This document shows positions 1 to 6,520 of a stretch of DNA of 21,998 bases, piece by piece. Within the stretch, counting starts at the first letter, position 1, and every line of letters begins with the position of its first letter. The stretch is from positions 1-21,998 of the forward strand of contig JAQBFV010000168.1 in the NCBI GenBank assembly GCA_032123035.1, in the 5' to 3' direction. This DNA comes from SG8-41 sp032123035 (GTDB lineage: Bacteria > Pseudomonadota > Gammaproteobacteria > Burkholderiales > SG8-41). Made by a program: the position numbers and the translations under genes. The notes under the pieces are model-generated. The model was given only the letters and a program-made list of their open reading frames with translations, made no database searches and was not told the DNA's origin.

Positions 1-1
1 C

Positions 2-169
2 TCCACGGTGCTCCTGATCAGCCGCGATAACGAGGTTCTGTTTGTCGAGCGCACTTTTGGCCCGCGCGGCGCCCCGCTTGGCGCGACGGAACAGCGTTTT
101 GCGCTCGATCCACGCGCGCCAAGATCATTAACCACGGAATCACACGGAATTACACGGACGCGGACCTGA
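2..169 (+). CDS. NRDE/TANGO2-family protein, C-terminal fragment
   Basis: Only the last 55 codons are inside the window and the 5' part lies to the left. The opening residues, STVLLISRDNEVLFVERTF, resemble the C-terminal strand pair of NRDE (TANGO2-like) proteins, a family of unclear function with an N-terminal-nucleophile-type fold. After RFAL the frame runs through a 10-bp-period intergenic repeat (131-160) before reaching TGA. The last 15 or so residues are therefore repeat-encoded and probably not ancestral. The family assignment rests on a short stretch and is moderate. Confidence 0.5.
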   Translation, partial: STVLLISRDNEVLFVERTFGPRGAPLGATEQRFALDPRAPRSLTTESHGITRTRT

Positions 170-230
170 ACTGGGAATTGCGGTAGAGTGGGACAACAAT
201 TCCCGCGTGCTTCGGTGTGGTTCCGTGGCT
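131..230. repeat. Inverted pair of 10-bp-period repeat tracts
   Basis: Three decamers on the ACCACGGAAT pattern run from 131 to 160. Their degenerate inverted complement, with TTCGGTGTGG and TTCCGTGGCT, lies at 211-230. The two arms could form an imperfect stem about 50 nt apart, between the NRDE-like gene and the convergent GNAT gene. The left arm forms the 3' end of the NRDE-like reading frame. Confidence 0.6.
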
Positions 231-252
231 GTTTTGTCGTTGAGATAGCTTC

Positions 253-273
253 GAGTCACTGGTTACGGGTCAC
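253..273. repeat. 7-bp-period tract at the GNAT stop codon
   Basis: Three degenerate heptamers (GAGTCAC, TGGTTAC, GGGTCAC) lie in phase. The last one contains the stop codon of the minus-strand GNAT gene (270-272). This is one member of the dispersed heptad class seen throughout the window. Confidence 0.5.
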
Positions 274-725
274 GCTTTATCGGACAAAGCGCGGGACATC
301 TCGACGTGAGGAATCCCCGCGTCCATGAATTCCTCCCCGTGAGCCTCGAAGCCGTGCCTTGCGTAGAACGCCGTGGCGTGAATTTGCGCGTGCAGCTTCA
401 CCGTGGCGAATCCCTTCTGGCGGGCAAGCTGCAGAAAATATTCAAGCAGAGCGCTGCCCGCGCCTTGCCGCCGCCAATCTCGTAAAACAGCCAGCCGCCC
501 GATACGGCCATCAGGAAGGAGTCGGCCGGTTCCGACTGGCGTGTGGTCCGGGACGTAAACCAGAGCGTGCTCGCAGCGCTCGTCCTCCCCGTCCCACTCA
601 AGCTCCAACGGCACGTGTTGCTCTTCGACGAAGACCGTCATCCGAATGGCACGAAGCGCTCCGGCATCAGTGTCCCAGCTGGCTGGCTTGACGGTAAATC
701 GGGGCTTTTCGGTCACGGGTGCCAT
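270..725 (-). CDS. GNAT family N-acyltransferase (YjcF/ElaA-like)
   Basis: This 151-residue protein is a single GNAT domain that would transfer an acyl group from acyl-CoA to an unknown amine substrate in the cytoplasm. The acetyl-CoA pyrophosphate loop is visible as LAVLRDWRRQGAGSALL (Q/R-x-x-G-x-G/A type, about residues 78-94). VFVEEQHVPLELEWDGED near the N-terminus and HAQIHATAFYARHGFEAHGE followed by IPHVEM near the C-terminus are typical of the YjcF/ElaA-like subgroup. The gene diverges from the aldolase/dehydrogenase gene. A TATAAT-like sequence touches the ATG at 725, so the mRNA may be leaderless or initiate slightly downstream (a GTG is codon 4). The substrate cannot be told from sequence. 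Confidence 0.85.
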   Translation of the reverse strand: MAPVTEKPRFTVKPASWDTDAGALRAIRMTVFVEEQHVPLELEWDGEDERCEHALVYVPDHTPVGTGRLLPDGRIGRLAVLRDWRRQGAGSALLEYFLQLARQKGFATVKLHAQIHATAFYARHGFEAHGEEFMDAGIPHVEMSRALSDKA

Positions 726-731
726 TATAAT
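726..731. promoter_or_regulatory. TATAAT in the GNAT/aldolase divergent spacer
   Basis: ATTATAAT is nearly symmetric and offers a -10 hexamer on both strands. No convincing -35 lies 16-18 bp upstream on the plus strand. On the minus strand the hexamer overlaps the GNAT start codon. It is a weak candidate that rests on the -10 alone. Confidence 0.25.
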
Positions 732-824
732 TGCCGTTAAAGTTGGATGCTTCGCGCCGCTTTAACTGCGCGCGTGGGAGCGGACATCATCGATGCCAAT
801 CAAGGCGCGCCCGCGAACGGTTTC

Positions 825-2795
825 ATGAAGAATCTGTGGAACGACACTGAGGCCAAAAGCTTCAAAGGCGACCTCGGCCTGAGGGTGTATACCTCGCGCC
901 TGCTCGGGCGCGACGCCGCGCTCGTCTTGCACGGCGGGGGCAACACGTCGGTCAAGATCCGTGAGCGCAACCTTGTCGGCCAGGAAGAGGACATCCTCTA
1001 CGTCAAAGGCAGCGGCTGGAACCTCGAATTCATCGAGGAAGCCGGTTTCTCGCCGGTGCGTCTGTCGCATCTGCTGCGGCTCGCGCAGCTCGAAGCCTTA
1101 AGCGACCTGGAGATGATCAACGAGCTGGTTACGAACATGACACGGGCGTCGGCCCCGGCCCCGTCGGTCGAGACGATCCTGCACGCGATTCTGCCCCATC
1201 AGTACGTGGATCACACCCACGCTGACGCCGTGCTGTCGGTGACCAATACCGCGGACGGCGAAGCACGGATCCGGGAGATCTACGGCGACAAGGTCGTGGT
1301 GATTCCGTACATCATGCCGGGCTTTGATCTGGCGCAGCTCTGCGCGCGGCGATTTCCTGCCGCGGCCGGGCCGAACACGATCGGGATGGTGCTCATGAAC
1401 CACGGCGTGTTTTCCTTCGGGGCCACCGCCCGTGAATCCTACGAGCGGATGATCGCGCTGGTGCAGCTGGCCGAGGATTACCTCGCCCGACAGCGCGCGT
1501 GGTCATTGCCGGCGCCCAAGAACGGCGCGGCGGACAGCGCGATCCGCGGCGATCTCGCGACGTTGCGGCACGATATCTCCGCCGTCGCCGGCTTTCCGCT
1601 CGTGATGCGGTGCCACCGCGACGCCCGCCGGCTCTCGTTCGCGCGACGTCCCGACCTGTCTCGCATCGCGCAGGGCCCGGCGACGCCCGACCACGCGATC
1701 CGCACCAAGCGGCTGCCCTTGATCGGCCGCGACGTCGCGGCCTACGTCAAGGACTACCGCGCCTATTTCAACGAGCATTGCCCTCGCGCAAAGGACCCCA
1801 AGACCATCCTCGATCCTGCACCGCGCGTCGTCCTCGATCCGGAGCTGGGAATGTGCGCACTCGGCCGCACGGCCAAGGATGCCGGCATCGTGTCTGACCT
1901 CTATACCCACACCATGGACGTCATCGACCGCGCGGAGTTGCTGGGCGGGTTCCGCGCGCTGGCGGCAAAAGATATTTTCGATGTTGAATACTGGGACCTG
2001 GAGCAGGCCAAGCTGCGCAAAGGCGCGAAGCCGCCGGTGTTTGCCGGCGAAGTGGCACTCGTGACGGGTGCCGCGTCGGGCATCGGCAAGGCCTGCGTCG
2101 CGGCCCTGCTCGCGCGCGGCGCCGCCGTCATCGGTCTCGATCTCAATCCGGCCATCGCAACGCTCCACCAGCGCCCGGACTTCCTCGGGATTCAATGCGA
2201 CGTCACCCGCGAGTCCGCGAACCGGGACGCGCTGGAGGCGGGAGTGCGCGCCTTCGGGGGACTCGACATGCTGGTGCTGAACGCCGGCGTCTTCCCGGCC
2301 GGCACGAAACTGGTAGAACTCGGAATGGACGAATGGCGCAAGGTCATGCAGGTCAACCTCGACGCCAATTTTATCCTCCTGCGCGAATGCCACGGGCTGC
2401 TGCGGCTCGCGCCGCGCAAAGGCCGTGTCGTTGTCGTCGGGTCAAAGAATGTTCCCGCCCCGGGCCCGGGCGCCGCCGCTTATTCGGCGTCGAAGGCAGC
2501 CCTTAACCAGCTCGCCCGCGTCGCCGCGCTGGAATGGGGCGCGGACGGGATCCGCATCAACACGTTGCATCCCGACGCCGTATTCGACACCGCGAGCTGG
2601 ACCGATGAAGTGCTGCAGGCGCGCGCCGCCCATTACCGCATGACCGTGGAAGACTACAAGCGTCGCAACGTTCTCAAGACCGACGTCACCAGCGGCGACG
2701 TGGCCGAGCTCGCGGCTGAAATGTGCGGTCCGGCTTTTTCCAAGACGACCGGCGCGCAGGTGCCGGTGGACGGAGGAAACGAGCGCGTCATCTAG
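825..2795 (+). CDS. Bifunctional class II aldolase / short-chain dehydrogenase
   Basis: A fusion of the kind called bifunctional rhamnulose-1-phosphate aldolase/lactaldehyde dehydrogenase (RhaEW/YuxG-like). From ATG 825 it has 656 residues. Residues 1-400 are a class II aldolase/adducin domain with HGGGNTSVK (36-44), a DHTHAD metal-binding motif (His130, His132) and MNHG (His193). From about 408 follows an SDR domain: TGAASGIG cofactor loop (414-421), NAG (486-488) and Ser540, Tyr553, Lys557. The usual reaction cleaves a ketose 1-phosphate to dihydroxyacetone phosphate plus an aldehyde, which the second domain oxidises or reduces. I chose ATG 825 because family members begin around LWNDxEA; an in-frame ATG at 747 would add 26 unrelated residues. 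Neither start has a clear Shine-Dalgarno. mtnA follows 169 bp downstream on the same strand, so the substrate may be 5-methylthioribulose or 5-deoxyribulose 1-phosphate rather than rhamnulose 1-phosphate (inference). Confidence 0.88.
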   Translation: MKNLWNDTEAKSFKGDLGLRVYTSRLLGRDAALVLHGGGNTSVKIRERNLVGQEEDILYVKGSGWNLEFIEEAGFSPVRLSHLLRLAQLEALSDLEMINELVTNMTRASAPAPSVETILHAILPHQYVDHTHADAVLSVTNTADGEARIREIYGDKVVVIPYIMPGFDLAQLCARRFPAAAGPNTIGMVLMNHGVFSFGATARESYERMIALVQLAEDYLARQRAWSLPAPKNGAADSAIRGDLATLRHDISAVAGFPLVMRCHRDARRLSFARRPDLSRIAQGPATPDHAIRTKRLPLIGRDVAAYVKDYRAYFNEHCPRAKDPKTILDPAPRVVLDPELGMCALGRTAKDAGIVSDLYTHTMDVIDRAELLGGFRALAAKDIFDVEYWDLEQAKLRKGAKPPVFAGEVALVTGAASGIGKACVAALLARGAAVIGLDLNPAIATLHQRPDFLGIQCDVTRESANRDALEAGVRAFGGLDMLVLNAGVFPAGTKLVELGMDEWRKVMQVNLDANFILLRECHGLLRLAPRKGRVVVVGSKNVPAPGPGAAAYSASKAALNQLARVAALEWGADGIRINTLHPDAVFDTASWTDEVLQARAAHYRMTVEDYKRRNVLKTDVTSGDVAELAAEMCGPAFSKTTGAQVPVDGGNERVI

Positions 2796-2796
2796 A

Positions 2797-2817
2797 ACCA
2801 GTGACCGGTGACCAGAA
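2797..2817. repeat. 7-bp-period tract after the aldolase stop codon
   Basis: Three heptamers (ACCAGTG, ACCGGTG, ACCAGAA) begin 2 nt after the stop codon. The tract is short and degenerate and belongs to the window-wide heptad class. Confidence 0.45.
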
Positions 2818-2838
2818 CACTCCTTTGAAGGACACCAT

Positions 2839-2866
2839 TAGCCGCGGAATTTTGTATCCGCGGTTA
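2839..2866 (+). terminator. Hairpin downstream of the aldolase gene
   Basis: TAGCCGCGGA (2839-2848) pairs with TCCGCGGTTA (2857-2866) across an 8-nt loop, with one G-U pair. No U-tract follows, so intrinsic termination is doubtful. The right arm starts a two-unit 10-bp repeat (ATCCGCGGTT/ATCTGCGGTT, 2856-2875). It may be a repeat fold, a processing site or a weak terminator between the aldolase and mtnA. Confidence 0.35.
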
Positions 2867-2903
2867 TCTGCGGTTAAATTCTGAGTCCTGAACGAGACTC
2901 GGC

Positions 2904-2952
2904 TTACGATTCACGTTTCACGTTTCACGTTTCACGTTTCACGATTCACGGC
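2904..2952. repeat. 7-bp tandem repeat, 7 units, before mtnA
   Basis: Seven consecutive heptamers run without a phase break: one TTACGAT, four TCACGTT, one TCACGAT and one TCACGGC. This is the most regular heptad array in the window. It ends at the mtnA Shine-Dalgarno, 12 nt before the start codon, so it is transcribed as mtnA leader or as the aldolase-mtnA spacer. Confidence 0.9.
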
Positions 2953-2964
2953 AAGGAACCGAAA

Positions 2965-4005
2965 GTGGCATCGTTTGACACGTTGCGCTGGCGAGACGGG
3001 CGGCTGGTGCTGATCGACCAGCGCCTGTTGCCCACCGAGATTCGCTACGTCGCGTGCGACAGCGCGCGGACGGTGGCTGAAGCGATACGCAATATGACGG
3101 TGCGCGGCGCGCCAGCCATCGGCTGCGCCGCGGCCTATGGCATTGCGCTCGAGGCGCAGCGCCTGGCCGCCGCCGGCAGCGCATCGTTCGACGTCACCCT
3201 GGAGCACGGTTTCCGGACGCTTTCGGAAAGCCGCCCGACTGCGGTGAATCTGTTCTGGGCGCTCGAACGCATGCGCCGCAAATGGGATGAGAACCGCAGC
3301 GCGCCCCCGGCGCAGGTCGCCGCCGCGCTATTTGGCGAGGCCAACTCGATCCGGGATGAGGATGTGCGACTGAACCGCCAGATGGGCGAACACGGAGCGG
3401 CGCTGCTCGATGACGGCATGCGCGTCCTGACCCACTGCAACGCCGGCGCACTCGCCACGGCGGGACACGGCACGGCCCTCGGCGTGATTCGTTCCGCGAT
3501 CGCCGCCGGAAAAAACATCCACGTTCTGGCCGACGAGACACGGCCATTCCTTCAGGGCGCCCGGCTCACCGCGTGGGAGCTGATGCAGGACGGCATCGAC
3601 GTCACGCTGATTGCCGACAACGCGGCGGGGCATCTCATGCACCGTGGCGAGATCGACGCGGTGATCGTGGGCGCGGACCGGGTCGCCGGCAACGGCGACG
3701 TCGCGAACAAGATCGGCACCTACAGCGTCGCCGTGCTCGCGCAACGGCATGCGATCCCGTTCTACGTCGCCTGCCCGCTCTCGACGATCGACCTCGGCAT
3801 CCCGTCGGGCGCGGACATTCCGATCGAGGAGCGCGGGCCGGATGAAGTCCTCGGCTACGGCGAGTTGCGGTGGGCCCCTGCCGAGGCCGCGGCGCGCAAT
3901 CCGGTTTTCGATGTCACGCCGGCTGCGCTCGTGACCGCACTGATCACCGAGAAGGGCGTGCTCGCCCGCCCCGACCGCGCGACAATCAGCGCGCTGTTCA
4001 AATGA
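2965..4005 (+). CDS. mtnA: S-methyl-5-thioribose-1-phosphate isomerase
   Basis: Isomerises 5-methylthioribose 1-phosphate to 5-methylthioribulose 1-phosphate in salvage of methylthioadenosine, a by-product of S-adenosylmethionine use. The 346-residue length fits the family. Family motifs are RGAPAIG (47-53), HCNAGALATAG with the proposed catalytic Cys158, ETRPFLQGARLTAWEL (191-206), and VGADRVAGNGDVANKIGTY with catalytic Asp238. The start is GTG with AAGGAA about 6 nt upstream. The same fold also accepts 5-deoxyribose 1-phosphate in some bacteria. Downstream methionine-salvage genes (mtnB, C, D, E) are absent here. Instead an aldolase/dehydrogenase fusion precedes it, which points to the alternative dihydroxyacetone-phosphate shunt. 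Its stop overlaps the start of the next gene (ATGA). eIF2B-alpha-like relatives share the fold, but the catalytic Cys/Asp pair supports MtnA. Confidence 0.96.
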   Translation: MASFDTLRWRDGRLVLIDQRLLPTEIRYVACDSARTVAEAIRNMTVRGAPAIGCAAAYGIALEAQRLAAAGSASFDVTLEHGFRTLSESRPTAVNLFWALERMRRKWDENRSAPPAQVAAALFGEANSIRDEDVRLNRQMGEHGAALLDDGMRVLTHCNAGALATAGHGTALGVIRSAIAAGKNIHVLADETRPFLQGARLTAWELMQDGIDVTLIADNAAGHLMHRGEIDAVIVGADRVAGNGDVANKIGTYSVAVLAQRHAIPFYVACPLSTIDLGIPSGADIPIEERGPDEVLGYGELRWAPAEAAARNPVFDVTPAALVTALITEKGVLARPDRATISALFK

Positions 4006-5486
4006 TGCCGGGCCGCGCATGTCGTTTCGTGCTCGCCCTCCTGGGCGCATTGTCTCTCGCCCTCGGGGGCTGCGCCGGCACTTATTTCCGTGACGCCGGA
4101 CAACCCCCCGCGGCACCGGTCCAACACGACCTCGCCCGGCTGCCGTTCTCCGAGTACTGGACCGGTATCGTTTTCAACGGCGAGAAAATCGGCTTCACCC
4201 GATTCGCCGTCGAGCCCGCCGCCGACGCGCCCGGAAGTTATGCGATCCACTCGGAGGCGTCGTTCGTGCTGCGCTTCATGGGCATCGAGAAGAAGGTAAC
4301 GCTCAAGGCACTCGATACCGTCGGCGCCGATCTGTCCCTCGTCCGATTCAGCTACGACTACGGCATCGACGGCAGCAACCTCAAGGTCGAGGGCGGCCGC
4401 CGCGGCAATGAGCTGGTTGCGACCATCATCACCGGCGGCAGCCCCACCGAGCAGCGCCTGCCGGTCGAAGGCAAGCTCTACCCTTCCAGCGTCATCGCGC
4501 TCTATCCGGTAGTGCATGGGCTCAGCGTGGGCCGCGAATTCGCCTACCGCGTCTACAACGGCGAAACGCAGTCGCTCGCCGACGTGACGCAGAAGATTGT
4601 GGCCTACGAGAACAGCGAATTCTTCGACGGCAGCGCGTTCAAGGTCGAGACCAGTCTTGGGCCGCACAGCGCGACCACGTGGATCGATCATCAGGGGCGC
4701 CCGGCGTTCGAGCTCGCTATGAGCGGAGTGATGATCTCCGCGCTGGAAGAACCCGGAAGAGCCAAGCGCTACGTCGCGCTGGCGGCGCTCAACAAGCAGG
4801 AGAGCCTGATTGACTTCAGCATCGTGCGCCCGGATACGCCCATTCCCCGGCCGCGCGACGTCTCGCTAATGAAAGTGGCGCTCACCGGGATGCGGCAGCT
4901 CCCGCCGTCGGACCGCTCCCAGCATTGCGTGCGCGAACCGGGCGAGACCGTGTGCGAGATCCGGCGCTCGGCCCCGGAGGCTGACCCGGTACCCGCAGAT
5001 CCGCGCTATCTGAGCCCTTCGATCACCGTGCAAAGCCACGATCCGTCCATCCGCCGCACGGCGCGGGAAATCGTCGCTGGCGAAGACTCACCCGATGCGC
5101 GCGCCACGCGCATCGTGCGCTGGATGGATACCCATGTCGAGAAAGCACCCATCGACGTCTTTTCCGCACTCGACGTGTTCGAAAAGCGCAAGGCCGAGTG
5201 TCAGGGCAATTCCTATCTCTACATCGCGCTGGCGCGCGCGGCGGGAATTCCCTCCCGCATGGTGAGCGGCCTCGCCTACTCGGAGAACTACGATGGATTT
5301 CTCTACCACAGCTGGGCTGAAAGCTTCCTCGACGACCGCTGGGTCGCAGTCGATCCGACCTTCGGGCAGACGAGCGCCGACGCGACGCACATCAAGCTGC
5401 TCGAGGGCGAGACGCTCGCCGACCTGATGCCGATGATCGAATGGGTGGGGAAACTGAAAATTCGGGTGCTCGCGGTCCAGCACTAA
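4002..5486 (+). CDS. Transglutaminase-like domain lipoprotein
   Basis: A 494-residue predicted lipoprotein. The N-terminus has a charged start, a hydrophobic core and an LGGC lipobox with Cys24, so it should be lipid-anchored at the cell envelope. The C-terminal 100 residues form a transglutaminase-like core: ECQGNSYLYIALARAAGIPSR with Cys400, YHSWAE with His436 and WVAVDPTFGQ with Asp451, the expected Cys-His-Asp triad. The preceding 350 residues look beta-rich and have no motif I recognise. Bacterial members of this superfamily are usually proteases, amidases or crosslinkers of unknown target. I chose ATG 4002 because it overlaps the mtnA stop (ATGA) and begins directly before the signal peptide. 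The open frame continues upstream inside mtnA without lipoprotein features. Co-translation with mtnA is likely, but a functional link is unclear. Confidence 0.88.
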   Translation: MMPGRACRFVLALLGALSLALGGCAGTYFRDAGQPPAAPVQHDLARLPFSEYWTGIVFNGEKIGFTRFAVEPAADAPGSYAIHSEASFVLRFMGIEKKVTLKALDTVGADLSLVRFSYDYGIDGSNLKVEGGRRGNELVATIITGGSPTEQRLPVEGKLYPSSVIALYPVVHGLSVGREFAYRVYNGETQSLADVTQKIVAYENSEFFDGSAFKVETSLGPHSATTWIDHQGRPAFELAMSGVMISALEEPGRAKRYVALAALNKQESLIDFSIVRPDTPIPRPRDVSLMKVALTGMRQLPPSDRSQHCVREPGETVCEIRRSAPEADPVPADPRYLSPSITVQSHDPSIRRTAREIVAGEDSPDARATRIVRWMDTHVEKAPIDVFSALDVFEKRKAECQGNSYLYIALARAAGIPSRMVSGLAYSENYDGFLYHSWAESFLDDRWVAVDPTFGQTSADATHIKLLEGETLADLMPMIEWVGKLKIRVLAVQH

Positions 5487-5490
5487 AACC

Positions 5491-5511
5491 CGTGAATCGT
5501 GAATGGCGAAT
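5491..5511. repeat. 7-bp-period tract after the transglutaminase gene
   Basis: CGTGAAT occurs twice, followed by GGCGAAT, starting 5 nt after the stop codon. It has the inverted orientation of the TTCACG-type arrays near 2904 and 14412. Confidence 0.6.
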
Positions 5512-5552
5512 GGACTGAAGCTGGTGATGCCGCACAAGCGGCTCACCATTTA

Positions 5553-5580
5553 GGATTAACGCTGGTCAGAGCGTTAATCC
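5553..5580 (-). terminator. Hairpin spanning the stop codon of the FabG-like gene
   Basis: GGATTAACGCT (5553-5563) and AGCGTTAATCC (5570-5580) form a perfect 11-bp stem with a 6-nt loop. The loop contains the TGA stop of the minus-strand reductase gene (5566-5568), and one arm is its last four codons. Only AAATGG follows on the minus strand, so there is no strong U-tract. It could be a terminator of two convergent genes or an mRNA 3'-end stabiliser. Confidence 0.45.
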
Positions 5581-6306
5581 TCCGCTCACCTCGATCACCG
5601 CGCCGTTGATGTAGCTCGCCTCGTCCGACGCGAGGAAGGCGAAGGTGTTGGCAATCTCCTCCGGACGCGCCAGACGGCCCAGCGGCACCCGGTCTTCGAG
5701 AGCCCGCAGCACCTTTTCCGGAATGTTGGCGAGGATGGGCGTGGAAACAAATCCCGGACAAACGGCGTTGGAGCGAATTCCCTTGCGCCCGAGCTCGCGC
5801 GCCCAGGTCTTCATCATGCCGATGACACCGAACTTGCTGGCGGCGTAATTGGTCTGGCCGAAGTTGCCATAGATGCCGACGATCGAGGACGCGTTGAGGA
5901 TGACGCCGGAGTTCTGCTTGAGCATGACATCCACCACCACCCGGGTGCAGTTGTAGACGCCCTTGAGATTGATGTCGATCACCGAGTCGAACTGCTCGTC
6001 GGTCATGTTCTTGAGGGTGCTGTCCTGGACGATGCCTGCGTTATTGACCAGGCAGTCGATCCGCCCGTAACGCGCCACGACCGCTTCCACCATGCGGGCA
6101 ATACTCACCTTGTCGCGAACGTCGATCAGAAAGCCAGCGGCCTCACCACCCTCCGCGACCACCAGGGCGGCCGCTTCCTGTGCCAGGTCCGCGTTGATAT
6201 CGCAGGCCGCGACCTTCGCGCCTTCCCGGCCAAACTTGAGGGCGGTCGCCTGTCCAATACCCCGGCCAGCGCCCGTGATGACCGCTACCTTGTCTCGCAG
6301 CCTCAT
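5566..6306 (-). CDS. SDR oxidoreductase, FabG/PhaB-like 3-oxoacyl reductase
   Basis: A 246-residue classical short-chain dehydrogenase, probably an NADPH-dependent 3-oxoacyl-(ACP or CoA) reductase. It shows TGAGRGIG (11-18), NNAG (88-91), Ser140/141, Tyr154 and Lys158 in YAASK, and the FabG-type ending LASDEASYINGAVIEVSGG. The length equals that of FabG. I took ATG 6306, with GGAGAAAG 8-12 nt upstream; 25 extra upstream codons are open but lack family similarity. The gene stands alone, with no acpP, fabD or fabF beside it. It is therefore more likely a secondary reductase (for example polyhydroxyalkanoate or secondary fatty-acid metabolism) than the housekeeping FabG. It has its own promoter, a candidate operator and a leader hairpin, suggesting regulated expression. 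Confidence 0.9.
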   Translation of the reverse strand: MRLRDKVAVITGAGRGIGQATALKFGREGAKVAACDINADLAQEAAALVVAEGGEAAGFLIDVRDKVSIARMVEAVVARYGRIDCLVNNAGIVQDSTLKNMTDEQFDSVIDINLKGVYNCTRVVVDVMLKQNSGVILNASSIVGIYGNFGQTNYAASKFGVIGMMKTWARELGRKGIRSNAVCPGFVSTPILANIPEKVLRALEDRVPLGRLARPEEIANTFAFLASDEASYINGAVIEVSGGLTL

Positions 6307-6326
6307 TCCCGTCTTTCTCCGGAATA

Positions 6327-6341
6327 CCACCAAAACGGTGG
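6327..6341 (-). promoter_or_regulatory. Leader hairpin of the FabG-like gene
   Basis: CCACC and GGTGG are separated by AAAAC in the predicted 5' leader, 21-35 nt before the start codon. It is small but perfect, and either an RNA stem-loop or a dyad operator is possible. Confidence 0.35.
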
Positions 6342-6352
6342 TTGCAGCGCAC

Positions 6353-6381
6353 AATCTAGCGGATATTGGCGCAACGCACAA
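6353..6381 (-). promoter_or_regulatory. Sigma70-type promoter of the FabG-like gene
   Basis: On the minus strand, TTGTGC (6376-6381) and TAGATT (6353-6358) are 17 bp apart. Transcription would begin near 6346, about 40 nt before ATG 6306. Confidence 0.5.
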
Positions 6382-6396
6382 TGATTTAGCCTAAAG

Positions 6397-6420
6397 CCAC
6401 TAGGTATGCCGGAGTAGTGG
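6397..6420. promoter_or_regulatory. Dyad, candidate activator site upstream of the FabG-like promoter
   Basis: CCACTA (6397-6402) and TAGTGG (6415-6420) are perfect 6-bp arms around a 12-bp partly symmetric centre. The centre lies near -62 relative to the predicted start point at about 6346, where class I activators commonly bind. The factor is unknown. Confidence 0.4.
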
Positions 6421-6498
6421 GTGATATACGCCACTTATTGGGTCTGCAAAACCGATTTTCGCGCAAAACCAATATTTATAAAACACTTTAGATTAAAC

Positions 6499-6520
6499 CA
6501 GCATAATATTGTTTATGCTG
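6499..6520 (-). terminator. Hairpin at the stop codon of the L,D-transpeptidase gene
   Basis: CAGCATAA (6499-6506) pairs with TTATGCTG (6513-6520) over a 6-nt loop. The TAA stop (6513-6515) is in the stem. On the minus strand it is followed by GGTTTAATC, on the plus strand by TTATTTTT. It is placed to end tadA-ldt transcription and could work in both directions. Confidence 0.45.

Noticed and set aside
1503..2393. Minus-strand ORF of 296 codons opposite the aldolase/dehydrogenase fusion
   Set aside because: Antisense frame; the plus-strand frame has two complete catalytic domains.
2904..2952. Short CRISPR-like array
   Set aside because: Units are 7 bp with no spacers and no cas genes are near; it is a simple tandem repeat.
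3870..4001. Longer form of the transglutaminase lipoprotein starting inside mtnA
   Set aside because: The extra residues are an out-of-frame reading of mtnA, and the signal peptide begins at the ATG overlapping the mtnA stop.
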